NCBI RefSeq assembly: GCF_000974785.1 | Contig: NZ_BBWV01000003.1 | Coordinates: forward strand, 186,001 to 250,000 | Length of the DNA stretch: 64,000 nucleotides | DNA from: Flavihumibacter petaseus NBRC 106054 | Lineage (GTDB): Bacteria > Bacteroidota > Bacteroidia > Chitinophagales > Chitinophagaceae | Direction: 5' to 3' | Shown here: one piece after another, positions 1-8,641 of the stretch | How positions within the stretch are numbered: position 1 is the stretch's first letter | How the letters are laid out: each line of letters begins with the position of its first letter | Translations under genes and position numbers: made by a program | Notes under the pieces: generated by a model | Seen by the model: the letters and a program-made list of their open reading frames with translations, nothing else | The model's database searches: none | What the model was told of the DNA's origin: nothing

Positions 1-1
1 C

Positions 2-73
2 TCCGGGGAATCGAACGCCGCCAAAATCACCAGGAAACGCGCCGCTCCAATCCAGCTTGTGCGTTACAGCTGA
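2..73 (+). CDS. Possible 3' end of a gene cut by the window edge
   Basis: Frame 2 is open from the window edge to a TGA at 71-73 and would end a protein in ...APIQLVRYS. Nothing identifies the family. Codons are GC-rich compared with the AT-rich genes that follow, so this could be the end of a different gene block. About 110 bases without a clear gene follow. It may equally be a chance open frame. Confidence 0.2.
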   Translation, partial: SGESNAAKITRKRAAPIQLVRYS

Positions 74-212
74 GAGACAGTTCATAACTAATTGGGAGAA
101 GCAGCACCTTTAAATTAGGAAAAAAAATTTATTTGCAGGAGGTTGCTGCCCAATTTTCCCGGTTGGATTCAATTCGATATTTTATTTATGAGAAGATATC
201 TATTGCTGGCAA

Positions 213-668
213 TTGCAGCTGTCGCTACTGTTGGGATCGGTGCTTGGTTACTTGTCTTCCTATGTCGGTTGGTATGGGTATGAAAAATGGCGTAATAGAG
301 TAGCAACACACAGTATTGATGAATCTAAAAGTCGTGGTGTCTTTGAGAAGGTGTTGAATTTCCAGGTTGATAGTTTTGCTGGCTCATTAGGCGACTTCAA
401 ACCCTATATGGAAAGGGGGTTTCGGTATGGCTATCATTCGTCGGAAGAGACTGTACCGTTAATTGACAGCCAATATCCCTGGCAACTCGGTTTCAATATC
501 ATACCAAATGAAAAGTTCGGTGTATTTATCAGGAAAGATCAGCTGGTTAAGTTTGATAGCTCAAACAGTGTCTGGGGCTATCTAAAAAGCCCGCATCTAA
601 AGGATACCATCATTCTGGTTATAAGAGGCGAGCAGGTACGGTCGGGTCAAATCAGGGTGTGGGAGTAG
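213..668 (+). CDS. Hypothetical membrane-anchored protein, start uncertain
   Basis: The 151-residue frame opens with a TTG codon and a hydrophobic stretch (LLLGSVLGYLSSYVGW), followed by a soluble part of about 125 residues ending in QIRVWE. I do not recognise the family. An ATG at 188 in a different frame gives a good-looking signal or anchor sequence (MRRYLLLAIAAVATVGIG...) but stops at 280-282 inside this gene. The natural start could therefore be 188 with a one-base frame change between 188 and 280, or the TTG at 213. It is the first of a run of small AT-rich orphan genes on the plus strand. A role as an immunity or cargo gene is only a guess from that setting. Confidence 0.5.
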   Translation: MQLSLLLGSVLGYLSSYVGWYGYEKWRNRVATHSIDESKSRGVFEKVLNFQVDSFAGSLGDFKPYMERGFRYGYHSSEETVPLIDSQYPWQLGFNIIPNEKFGVFIRKDQLVKFDSSNSVWGYLKSPHLKDTIILVIRGEQVRSGQIRVWE

Positions 669-730
669 TTGGCAGGTAAGGCAAACCCAGTCGGCAGACT
701 TATATTTGCCTTCAACAATCCCCTTTCAGG

Positions 731-1400
731 GTGGAAAAAAGGCATTCAACGATATTGGTAATAGCTGCAGCCATCAGCTGCATTGTTGCCTGCGGCGGCG
801 ATTTTGCAGTTACTTTCATCATCGGGGCGATGTTCAGAGGATATGACTTTCTCAACCAGGCGGAAAGCTACCTGGGCCGGGCCGGAAGCCCTGTAGCGGC
901 ATATATGAAAGCATGGGGAATAGCCTTTAGTATATTATTTTTAGTGTATGCCTGTGCTTTGCGGAAAACGATATTTTCAAAAAAAGGGCTTCTGGCAACA
1001 TGCAGCCGTCTGGCTCATTGTCATTTACGGATTGGGAGAGGGAATAGGTTCCGGTTTGTTCCCCTACGATCACACCGCCAGCGGGCTCACACTGTCCGGC
1101 AAACTGCACAATGTATTTAGCGGCATCGGTGTTGCCGCCCTGGTGCTTTTGCCTTTATCGCTGTGGCGCGTGTTTCCAAAGCAGGAGTTCCCCGGGATGA
1201 ATGCCTGTATTCATTTCGTGGGGTGGAGCGGATTGCTGCTGGTTTTTGTTTTTATGCTCTCCCGGCAAAACATCCTGCCTTTGAAGGGGCTGTGGCAGCG
1301 ACTTTTTATCCTGGATTACTATATCCTGATGATCGTCATCGCCATGGATATGCTGGTCACCCATTTCAGGGCAGGACCAACGCCGGTTAAAAGACATTAA
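731..1400 (+). pseudogene. DUF998-like membrane protein, frameshifted in an A7 run
   Basis: Two overlapping frames together make one protein of about 222 residues. The first starts at GTG 731 and reads to the A7 run at 979-985 (...ALRKTIFSKK). The second continues from there as GFWQHAAVWLIVIYGLG and ends at the stop before 1400. Removing one A from the run restores one reading frame. Visible features are six or so hydrophobic segments, an SYLGRAGSP segment and a GLFPYDH segment with HNVFSGIG, which resemble DUF998 family integral membrane proteins. No function is assigned. Either the gene is inactivated or the base call in the homopolymer is wrong. The next gene lies about 20 bases downstream in the same direction. 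Confidence 0.65.
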
Positions 1401-1420
1401 ACGATAAAAGATTGAATGAT

Positions 1421-1687
1421 ATGCAAAAATTAGTTTTTTGTAATGTCCTGGCTGTTTTTGTATCGGCTTCCGCTTGTTACCTGAGTTCGTTTTTACTTGG
1501 TTATGGTTCGAATGAGACACATGTTATAGATCAGAAGCGATTGGTTTTAAAATTTGTATTTGTTCACCTTTTGATCGCTTTGGTGGTGGTTAGCCTAAAA
1601 AGAAAGGGGGATTTTAAATCGTTCTTCTTAACAGCAGTAATTGTTATTAGTCTTTATTCGTTTTTGTGGTGGTATTGGTTCACCTAA
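1421..1687 (+). CDS. Small hypothetical membrane protein
   Basis: The chosen start is ATG 1421; an in-frame TTG lies three codons upstream. The 88-residue product has three hydrophobic stretches (NVLAVFVSASACYLSSFLL, FVFVHLLIALVVVSL and FFLTAVIVISLYSFLWWYW) separated by short basic linkers, so it should be an integral inner-membrane protein. I do not recognise a family. It follows the broken DUF998-like gene by 20 bases and may have been cotranscribed with it. About 170 AT-rich bases without a gene follow. Confidence 0.5.
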   Translation: MQKLVFCNVLAVFVSASACYLSSFLLGYGSNETHVIDQKRLVLKFVFVHLLIALVVVSLKRKGDFKSFFLTAVIVISLYSFLWWYWFT

Positions 1688-1860
1688 TTCTATTTCTTCT
1701 AATTTGAATAAGATTCGAACGCAATAGTAATTAGGTGTTGGATTATAACGGTGAAGCGGTTAGTTGACTATTGAGTATTATGGTTACAATGCTAAACTTC
1801 GACCAAACGATTAAAGCCTAAAATAGTAACATGGAGTTCGAAGAACTTCTATTTTAACAA

Positions 1861-2276
1861 GTGAATAGGATTCACTTACTATTTGATTATATAGATCAGA
1901 AGTACCATCTGAATGACATTCCTTATAAAGTCGCAGGAAAGCATTTTCCCAGGGCTGGTGAAGAAATGATTTCAAACGTAAACGTTAGATATCGTTTTCA
2001 TGGGAATGGGTGTTCGATATATTGGGGCGATGAAAATGAGATATTGTTTTCAGATGATACCACATCAATCCACCAAATTCTGGTAAGCCGTGGTGATGTT
2101 TTAGTATTTTGTCGTACCTATTTTAAGGGCAGGGGTCCTAACTCATTTTTTGATTGTATAGATAACTGGATGTTGGAAATGGAAAAAAAGGTGTGTTTGT
2201 AGCCCGGGAAGATTCCGAGTCTTGGCGATTTAATATTAGTTTGGTCTGGTATGAGACGGTAAAAATTGGACTTTAA
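1861..2276 (+). pseudogene. DUF6896-like small protein, frameshifted in an A7 run
   Basis: A GTG start at 1861 opens a frame reading NRIHLLFDYIDQKYHL..., with a central YRFHGNGCSIYWGDENE segment and a NWMLEMEKK segment before an early stop at 2202. Adding one A to the A7 run at 2183-2189 continues the protein as GVFVAREDSESWRFNIS up to a TAA at 2274-2276, giving about 138 residues that end in WYETVKIGL. The continuation has the character of real protein, so the early stop is probably a frameshift or sequence error. The resemblance to DUF6896 family proteins, often small orphan or immunity-like genes, is from memory and moderate. Confidence 0.5.
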
Positions 2277-2279
2277 ACC

Positions 2280-2351
2280 GAAGTTGCATTTGTCATTCAC
2301 TGGACAAATGTGGGTATGGAGAAGTCGTCGAGGATTTTATTGCCAGGGGTA
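2280..2351 (+). pseudogene. Remnant of the 3' end of an exo-RecQ-UvrD helicase gene
   Basis: Translating from 2280 gives EVAFVIHWTNV followed by GMEKSSRILLPGV. The intact helicase downstream ends with EVTFVLHWTNV followed by DTGKSTRIILPLV (about 8231-8302). Roughly two thirds of 24 residues match, and the nucleotide sequence matches too, starting near GAAGTTGCATTTGT. No start codon or upstream part is present; the homology begins only a few bases after the stop of the preceding broken gene. It therefore looks like the leftover 3' tail of a second helicase copy, with the rest replaced by recombination. Confidence 0.65.
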
Positions 2352-2436
2352 TGTCAGCATAATTTGTTGGTGGTGTGAACATTATATTTTTGATTTACGA
2401 TTTCCGAAAGGAGAAAGTATAACTTTGGTCATTAGT

Positions 2437-2778
2437 ATGAAAGTAGTAGTATTAGGAATTGTGTTTCTACTTGTTTTAGGCCTCATCTTTTTTGGTATTC
2501 CAAATATGGACAAAGGGATAGCATATGAGTATAAGCTTATTACAACTACTGCATTAGATGGTGAAATTGTCCAGTTGTCTGCAAAGTATCATAGAAAAAG
2601 TTTCAAGATTGCCGATGATAGTCATGATTATGTTTTGAGTTCGTCTGCAATACCAGAAAACGTTGATTTTACTTTTGAGCTGGCAAGAAAAGGGGATCGG
2701 ATTTTTAAAAACCAGAATTCAGACACAATCCAATTAATTAAAGGCGACAGAAGTTTTTATTTCCGAATTAAGAAGTAA
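2437..2778 (+). CDS. Hypothetical membrane-anchored protein
   Basis: The start chosen is ATG 2437, because it places a hydrophobic anchor (KVVVLGIVFLLVLGLIFFG) at the N-terminus; the open frame extends upstream into the helicase remnant, which I regard as unrelated. A purine-rich AAAGGAG lies at 2407-2413, rather far upstream. The remaining 90 residues form a small extracytoplasmic domain with ENVDFTFELARKGDRI and a C-terminal FYFRIKK. I do not recognise the family. The gene is AT-rich and sits with a similar small secreted protein just downstream (45 bases), inside a segment flanked by a helicase 3' remnant and a convergent tail remnant. Confidence 0.6.
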   Translation: MKVVVLGIVFLLVLGLIFFGIPNMDKGIAYEYKLITTTALDGEIVQLSAKYHRKSFKIADDSHDYVLSSSAIPENVDFTFELARKGDRIFKNQNSDTIQLIKGDRSFYFRIKK

Positions 2779-2822
2779 GATACCAACTGCAAATTTCCTG
2801 GAGGTGCTAATTTTATCGGTGA

Positions 2823-3200
2823 ATGAGAAAATATTCAGTATTAGTTGTACTATCTTTTTGGGTTATTTATTTTCTGTTCTTCGCTACATCAGACAGTGAA
2901 GCAGCATGCAATTTTCTTCATGAATTTAAAAAAGTGAAATTTTCCGGTGTTGTTGAAGATAAATTTGTTGACTATTCACAACATTCATATCGCATTGTCC
3001 TAATCAGCGATAAGTTGTCCGGGATCGATTTTAGGTTAAGACTTGACTTTGATACCACTAATGCATTCGGGATTATAAATGTTGGCGACGAAATTCGTAA
3101 GGATTCTGGATCCAATATAATATTTAGATTAGTGAATGGTGACTATGCTCCGATGAGCCCGATAGACTTTGGTTGTATGGATCGGGATTGGAAGAAGTAA
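2823..3200 (+). CDS. Hypothetical secreted protein
   Basis: The 125-residue product begins with a signal sequence or N-terminal anchor (MRKYSVLVVLSFWVIYFLFF, then ATSDSEAAC). The mature part has a FSGVVEDKFVDYSQHS segment, an INVGDEI segment and a C-terminal IDFGCMDRDWKK. The layout, a short exported beta-rich domain, is like the previous gene, but sequence similarity between them is weak. I do not recognise the family. A strong terminator hairpin lies about 40 bases downstream, so 2437 and 2823 probably form a two-gene unit. Function unknown; an immunity or cargo role is a guess. Confidence 0.6.
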   Translation: MRKYSVLVVLSFWVIYFLFFATSDSEAACNFLHEFKKVKFSGVVEDKFVDYSQHSYRIVLISDKLSGIDFRLRLDFDTTNAFGIINVGDEIRKDSGSNIIFRLVNGDYAPMSPIDFGCMDRDWKK

Positions 3201-3238
3201 CCAGTATTAGTTTTGAACATCGCCTATTATCTAAAATT

Positions 3239-3262
3239 GCCCCCGCCAGTATTGACGGGGGC
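3239..3262 (+). terminator. Intrinsic terminator after the small gene pair
   Basis: GCCCCCG at 3239-3245 pairs with CGGGGGC at 3256-3262 around a 10-base loop, followed by GGTTTAATTT. It lies 38 bases after the stop of the 2823-3200 gene. It may also serve the minus-strand tail remnant at 3312-3389. Confidence 0.7.
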
Positions 3263-3311
3263 GGTTTAATTTGATTGCAATTGAATCAAATCACTTGGTA
3301 ATCAATATCAA

Positions 3312-3389
3312 CTATGGCAGAATAACCTCCAACTTCCCTTCATTTCCAGGAATATCCTTTGCCGTAGCTGTGACCATACAGCCCGCAAG
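3312..3389 (-). pseudogene. Remnant of the 3' end of a 9544-type gene
   Basis: On the minus strand, LAGCMVTATAKDIPGN followed by EGKLEVILP and a stop matches the LAGTKVTAYAMDIPNN and EGTLSVTI of the gene at 9544-10341, and also the last residues (VATAKDIPEN) of the frame at 9167-9502. Homology starts at the LAG motif; upstream of it the frame is unrelated. It is a gene tail without its body, facing the small genes at 2437-3200. From 3390 to the helicase start at 3567 I see no gene, only a short repeat-like CCTACGCCGG stretch. Confidence 0.6.
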
Positions 3390-3566
3390 TCTCATCGCCT
3401 CTTTGCTTGTAGACGAGTCTTTGCCGACTTTTCCCCTGGCTCTCCGGATACAGTAGAGTTGCGTAACTCGGCAACCCATTGTGATGTTGCCGGTTTCCCG
3501 CCTCCTGCTCAAACCTTGCCTACGCCGGCTTTTTTTGCTATTATTGGGAAACCAGCCTTCTCCTGA

Positions 3567-6500
3567 ATGCCCGCCATTGCCTTCTTTGACCTGGAAGTGG
3601 ATCCCAAATCCCGCAAAGTCGTGGACTGCGGTTTTGTTACGGACAATGGCCTGCAATACCGCGGCGCATCGCCAGGTAAATTCTTCGACGGCCTCAATGC
3701 TTGCTCTTTCATCGCTGGTCACAATGTTTTCGCACACGACCTGCCGGTCTTACAACGAAGATTCCAGGATGTCGACTGGAATAAATGGAAGGTCATCGAT
3801 ACCCTGTTGCTATCGCCGCTGCTCTTTCCCTCCCGGCCGTACCACCGCCTCGTGAAAGATGATAAGATCGCTGACGACGCACCGAACAATCCGCTGGCAG
3901 ATTCCATCAAAGCCAGGGACCTATTCTTAGAAGAAGTCGCCGCTTTCCGCCAGCTGCCGTCTGAACTAAAAGCCATTTTTTTCCGCCTGCTCTCCACTGA
4001 TGTTAAGTATGCGGACTTCTTTCGCTACCTCGAATTCAGCGACGCTCAGCAATTACCCACCGTCCACCTCATCAAGAACTGCTTCGGACAGGAGATCTGC
4101 ACCCAGGCACCCCTCGCCGAAATGGTCTGGAAACAACCCATAGAACTGGCTTATGCGCTGGCGCTTATCCGGGCACAGGACAAATACTCTATCCTCCCGA
4201 AATGGCTGACGCGCAGTTTTCCTGCCATTGAAACGGTCATCAAAATACTTAGAGGAACACCCTGCGGTCACTGCCCATACTGCGCCGCTTCCTTCGACGC
4301 CCACGAAGCCCTCAGGCGCTTCTTCGGTTACGATTCCTTCCGGAACTATGAAGGCAAAACATTGCAGCTGTCCGCCGTCAACGCCGCCATCAACAACCAA
4401 TCGCTGCTGGCTATCTTTCCCACGGGAGGCGGAAAGTCCATCACCTTCCAGGTGCCTGCCCTCATCAGCGCAGAAGCTGAAAAAGGCCTTACTATCGTCA
4501 TCTCGCCGCTGCAATCCCTCATGAAAGACCAGGTGGACAATCTCCTCTTGAAACAGATCACGGCTGCGGAAACCATCAATGGCCTGCTGAACCCCATCGA
4601 AAGGGCCAAAGCGCTCGAACGCGTGGAAGATGGCTCAGCCGGCATCCTGTATATCGCCCCGGAAATGCTGCGCTCCGCCACCATCGAACGCATTTTGCTC
4701 GGCCGCACTATCAGCCGCTTTGTAATCGATGAAGCCCACTGCTTCTCCTCCTGGGGACACGATTTTCGCGTTGATTACCTCTATATCGGGGAATTCATCA
4801 AAAACCTGCAACAAAAGAAACAGCTGCCGGCACCTATTCCCGTCTCCTGTTTCTCGGCTACCGCGAAACCCCAGGTGATCGACGATATCCGCCAGTATTT
4901 TAAAGACAGGCTGGGACTGGACCTGCAGTTGTTCCAGGCCAGTGTGCGCCGCCGCAACCTGCACTACAAGGTCATCGAAGTGGAATCCGAAGAAGCCAAG
5001 TACGATCGTTTGCGCAACCTGGTGGCTGCAAAAGATTGTCCCACGATCATCTATGTGTCCCGCACGAAAAAGGCCGAAGAACTGGCAGCGCGCCTTACGC
5101 AGGATGGCTTCGCGGCAATGCCTTTCCATGGCAAAATGGAAAGCCAGGAAAAGACCCGCAACCAGAATGCATTCCTGGGCGGCGATACCCGGATCATGGT
5201 GGCGACTTCCGCCTTCGGCATGGGCGTTGATAAAAAGGATGTGGGGCTTGTGATCCATTACGATATCGCGGATTCCCTCGAGAACTATGTGCAGGAAGCC
5301 GGCAGGGCAGGGCGTGACGAAAACATCGAGGCAGATTGTTTTGTGCTGTTCAATCCCGAGGATATCGACAAACATTTTATCCGCCTCAACCAGACGCGCA
5401 TGACGCAGGTGGAGATCAACCAGATCTGGAAAGCAGTGAAGGACCTGACGAAGAAGAAAATGACGGTGTCGCATTCGGCGCTCGAGATCGCACGGAAAGC
5501 CGGATGGGACGAACAGGTGCGCGATATCGAAACGCGGGTAACCACGGCCATCGCTGCCCTGGAGAATGCCGATTACGTCAAACGCAAACAGAACCTGCCG
5601 CAGGTTTTTGCGACGAGTATAGAAGTGGGGAACGTAGACGAGGCCGTCCGCCGCATCAATGAGTCGGACAGGATCCCGGCTGCACAAAAGGAAAACGCTG
5701 TCCGCCTGGCGAAGTCGCTCGTTTCTTCCAGCCGGAAGATCACCAACGGAGAGATCAATGGCGCGCGTGTCGATTACCTGGCGGACCGGCTGGGCATCAC
5801 CGTGTATGAAGCCATCGACCTGGTCAATCTGCTGCGGGAAGAAAGGGTGGTTGCTGATGCCCGTGAGATCGAACTGGGCATTGATAAAGAAGAACTCGCG
5901 CGGGCCAGCAAACTGCTGCACGCCCATATCCAGGTGGAACGGCTGCTCCTGCGCAACCTGTCTTTGCAGTCCAGAAGCTACAACATCAAAGAGCTGATCG
6001 CTGCCATGGCAGCGGCGGCGCAAAAGGACGTTCCGATGCAGCAGTTGCTGACCATCCTCAACTATTGGGTGGTGCGGAAATGGTGCAAACGGCACCTACT
6101 TGAGCATTCGCGTAACCACCTGCAACTGCACCTTAGCCTGGATCAGGATACCATGGAACAGCAAATCGAACGGCGATCGGAGATCTGCAGGTTTATCGTG
6201 GAAAAAGCGGTCACTGCATCCACCGTTTCCATCATTGAATTGCGCGATGGCTTTAATAGCCAGCATTCGCTGTACCAGTGGAAGGCAACGCTCCCCGATA
6301 TCGAAGATGCCCTGCTGTATCTGAGCCGCATTGGCGCTGCGCGGATCGAGGGTGGTTTTATGGTGACGTACAACAAGATCCAGCTGGAGCGCCTGAAGGA
6401 GAATGCCAAGCTGCAATACAAAGCAGAAGACTATGCGCCGCTTGCGCGCTATTACGAACAGAAAGTGCAGCAGATCCATATAGTAGGAGAGTACGCGCGG

Positions 6501-8315
6501 AAGATGGCGCAGGAAGACAACGCTGCAGCGATCGATTTTACGGAAGATTATTTCAGCATTCCGGTAGATCAGTTTGTGCGGAAATATTTTCCGGAAGAAA
6601 AGGCGAAAGCGCTCAAGCGCAATGTCAGCAATGAGAAATTCGAGCGCATCTTCGGGGCGCTGGACAAACAGCAGCGTGCGATCATTGATGCCGGTCACCA
6701 GCACATCGTGGTGGCAGCCGGGCCGGGCAGTGGGAAAACGCGGGTGCTGGTGCACAAGATGGCATCCCTGGTAATGATGGAAGACATCAAGCAGGAGCAG
6801 TTGCTGATGCTGACCTTTTCCCGGTCCGCCGCGATGGAGTTCAAAAAGCGCCTGCTGGAACTGATCGGTAATGCTGCACATTATATCGATATCAAGACCT
6901 TCCATTCTTTTTGCTTTGATCTCCTTGGCAAACAGGGTAACCTGGAAAAGTCGAAGGAGATCATTCAGCTGGCGCTGGAGAAGATCCGGAGCGGGGAGAT
7001 CGAACCGGGACGGATCACCAAACAGGTGCTGGTGATTGATGAAGCGCAGGACGTGGACGATGAGGAGTTTGCGCTGATCCGGCTGTTGCTGGACCACAAT
7101 GAGAACATGCGGACCCTGGTTGTAGGGGATGATGATCAGAACATCTTTGCCTTTCGCGGTGCGAACAATCATTTCATGCGGGCGATGTGTGATGAGCCGG
7201 TCGCCCGGATCTTCAACCTGCTCACCAATTACCGGTCCGCCGCAAACCTCGTGGATTTCAGCAACCAGTGGATCAGCAAGTTATCCGGCCGACTGAAGCT
7301 GGACGCCATACAGCCACACAGCAACACCCCCGGCGAAATAGACATATTACAATACGCGGCGAAAGACATCGCCTCCGGCGCAGCGGCGCGGCTGCCGGCT
7401 GCATTGGGCGACGGCACCACGGCCATCCTTACCCGCACCAATGAGGAGGCTTACCTGGTGCAGGCGGTGCTGAAACAGCGCGGCATTCCCTGCCGGCTGA
7501 TTCAGGGCAATGAAGGCTTCTCTTTGTATAACCTGGCGGAGTTGCGGTCGTTTTCAAATTTCATCTGCGACTATGCAGAAGGGCCAACCATTTCTTCAGA
7601 GGCCTGGGAGAATGGATTGATCATGATCCGCGACAACTACAAAGCCAGCACTCTGCTCGATACCTGTAACCGCCTGATCCATGCGTTCCGTGCCGGCAAT
7701 CCGCCTACCCTCTATAAATCGGACTGGAAGTCCTACCTCAGTGAAGTGAGCCTCGCCGATTTTGTTGACAGGGGAGAGCAGGCTGTTCACCTGAGCACGA
7801 TGCACAAGGCCAAGGGCCGCGAGTACGATAACGTGTACTTGTTGCTCGACGACCTCGATCCCAATACCGACGAGAGCAAGCGGCTCTTATATGTTGCCAT
7901 GACCCGCGCGAAGCGGCGGTTGTCCGTCCATTACAACGGCACTTATTTCAATCATATGCCTGTTGCCGACCGCTCCGATCGCTTTATCCCCGACGCCCTT
8001 GAATCACCCTCAGTTATCCAGCTGCAATTAACTCACAAAGACGTGCATTTGGGCTATTTCGAATACGTGGAGCACCGCACCCGGCAGATCGTATCTGGCC
8101 AGCAGTTGACCATTTTGCCCGATGGCGCGTTGGCGTATAGAGGTGAAGCCGTGTTGAAATTCTCATCCGCATTTAAATCCACGTTGGAGGGGTGGTACCA
8201 GAAGGGGTATCAACTCGCCGCCGCAGAAGTTACATTTGTTCTTCACTGGACCAATGTGGATACGGGAAAATCAACGAGAATAATTTTGCCGCTGGTGCAG
8301 CTCAAAAAAAGGTAA
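3567..8315 (+). CDS. DEDD exonuclease - RecQ - UvrD triple fusion DNA repair/defence enzyme
   Basis: This 1582-residue protein joins three machines. Residues 1 to about 120 are an exonuclease-like domain with FDLEVDP near the start and GHNVFAHDLPVL as the second acidic motif. A short CGHCPYC cluster (near 232) precedes a RecQ-type SF2 helicase: PTGGGKS near 285, VIDEAH near 388, SATAKP, and the motif VI region ENYVQEAGRAGRDE. After a long helical linker comes an SF1 UvrD/Rep-type helicase: GPGSGKT near 1052, VIDEAQD near 1158, GDDDQNIFAFRG, NYRS and YVAMTRAKRR near 1440. Exonuclease plus RecQ recalls eukaryotic WRN; adding UvrD is unusual. Likely substrates are branched or damaged DNA; a role in phage or plasmid defence is possible but inferred. 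The gene stands alone, GC-richer than its neighbours, with a terminator about 110 bases downstream. Confidence 0.9.
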   Translation: MPAIAFFDLEVDPKSRKVVDCGFVTDNGLQYRGASPGKFFDGLNACSFIAGHNVFAHDLPVLQRRFQDVDWNKWKVIDTLLLSPLLFPSRPYHRLVKDDKIADDAPNNPLADSIKARDLFLEEVAAFRQLPSELKAIFFRLLSTDVKYADFFRYLEFSDAQQLPTVHLIKNCFGQEICTQAPLAEMVWKQPIELAYALALIRAQDKYSILPKWLTRSFPAIETVIKILRGTPCGHCPYCAASFDAHEALRRFFGYDSFRNYEGKTLQLSAVNAAINNQSLLAIFPTGGGKSITFQVPALISAEAEKGLTIVISPLQSLMKDQVDNLLLKQITAAETINGLLNPIERAKALERVEDGSAGILYIAPEMLRSATIERILLGRTISRFVIDEAHCFSSWGHDFRVDYLYIGEFIKNLQQKKQLPAPIPVSCFSATAKPQVIDDIRQYFKDRLGLDLQLFQASVRRRNLHYKVIEVESEEAKYDRLRNLVAAKDCPTIIYVSRTKKAEELAARLTQDGFAAMPFHGKMESQEKTRNQNAFLGGDTRIMVATSAFGMGVDKKDVGLVIHYDIADSLENYVQEAGRAGRDENIEADCFVLFNPEDIDKHFIRLNQTRMTQVEINQIWKAVKDLTKKKMTVSHSALEIARKAGWDEQVRDIETRVTTAIAALENADYVKRKQNLPQVFATSIEVGNVDEAVRRINESDRIPAAQKENAVRLAKSLVSSSRKITNGEINGARVDYLADRLGITVYEAIDLVNLLREERVVADAREIELGIDKEELARASKLLHAHIQVERLLLRNLSLQSRSYNIKELIAAMAAAAQKDVPMQQLLTILNYWVVRKWCKRHLLEHSRNHLQLHLSLDQDTMEQQIERRSEICRFIVEKAVTASTVSIIELRDGFNSQHSLYQWKATLPDIEDALLYLSRIGAARIEGGFMVTYNKIQLERLKENAKLQYKAEDYAPLARYYEQKVQQIHIVGEYARKMAQEDNAAAIDFTEDYFSIPVDQFVRKYFPEEKAKALKRNVSNEKFERIFGALDKQQRAIIDAGHQHIVVAAGPGSGKTRVLVHKMASLVMMEDIKQEQLLMLTFSRSAAMEFKKRLLELIGNAAHYIDIKTFHSFCFDLLGKQGNLEKSKEIIQLALEKIRSGEIEPGRITKQVLVIDEAQDVDDEEFALIRLLLDHNENMRTLVVGDDDQNIFAFRGANNHFMRAMCDEPVARIFNLLTNYRSAANLVDFSNQWISKLSGRLKLDAIQPHSNTPGEIDILQYAAKDIASGAAARLPAALGDGTTAILTRTNEEAYLVQAVLKQRGIPCRLIQGNEGFSLYNLAELRSFSNFICDYAEGPTISSEAWENGLIMIRDNYKASTLLDTCNRLIHAFRAGNPPTLYKSDWKSYLSEVSLADFVDRGEQAVHLSTMHKAKGREYDNVYLLLDDLDPNTDESKRLLYVAMTRAKRRLSVHYNGTYFNHMPVADRSDRFIPDALESPSVIQLQLTHKDVHLGYFEYVEHRTRQIVSGQQLTILPDGALAYRGEAVLKFSSAFKSTLEGWYQKGYQLAAAEVTFVLHWTNVDTGKSTRIILPLVQLKKR

Positions 8316-8641
8316 GAATTTGATAGGGGTGAAAATGTCGCGCTGAATGGCATCAATGGCTGCTTTTCAACTAGAAACGACGAAGTCTTGGAGAAAGTGA
8401 AACGTGGACCTGATTTGAAATAAAAAACGCTGATTAACTGGCTCAGCGTTTGAAACCTTTTTAAGTTCGAGACCAAAGGTAAAGAACAAAGCAAATTTAA
8501 CAAAGGGAGTCATATTTGACTAGAAATAATAATGCAATAGTTTTTCATAAGGTAATTAAAACCAAAAAGCAATTGCAGTGGCGGGAGGTTATGAAAAGGT
8601 AGTAGGAAGTTAAGGGCAGCAGATTATTTAACAAATTGAGT
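8316..8641. other. Spacer between helicase and small gene
   Basis: Apart from the terminator hairpin at 8425-8451, I see no gene or repeat here. Composition drops to AT-rich at about 8480, marking the start of the small cargo gene. Confidence 0.5.
8425..8451 (+). terminator. Terminator hairpin after the helicase gene
   Basis: AAACGCTGA at 8425-8433 pairs perfectly with TCAGCGTTT at 8443-8451 around a 9-base loop. A T-containing tail (TTTGAAACCTTTTT) follows. It lies 110 bases beyond the helicase stop. Confidence 0.6.

Noticed and set aside
1-73. Left att copy of the tRNA-Asp 3' end at the window start (CGGGGAATCGAAC resembles CGGGACTCGAACC)
   Set aside because: The likeness is limited to a few bases typical of any T-arm and breaks down at once outside them.
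2266-2436. Upstream extension of the 2437 gene to TTG 2266
   Set aside because: This stretch corresponds to the helicase 3' remnant in another frame; the ATG at 2437 opens a proper membrane anchor.
4635-6095. 486-codon open frame on the minus strand inside the helicase gene
   Set aside because: It is a shadow of the GC-rich helicase gene; the sense strand carries all helicase motifs, and the antisense protein has no family features.
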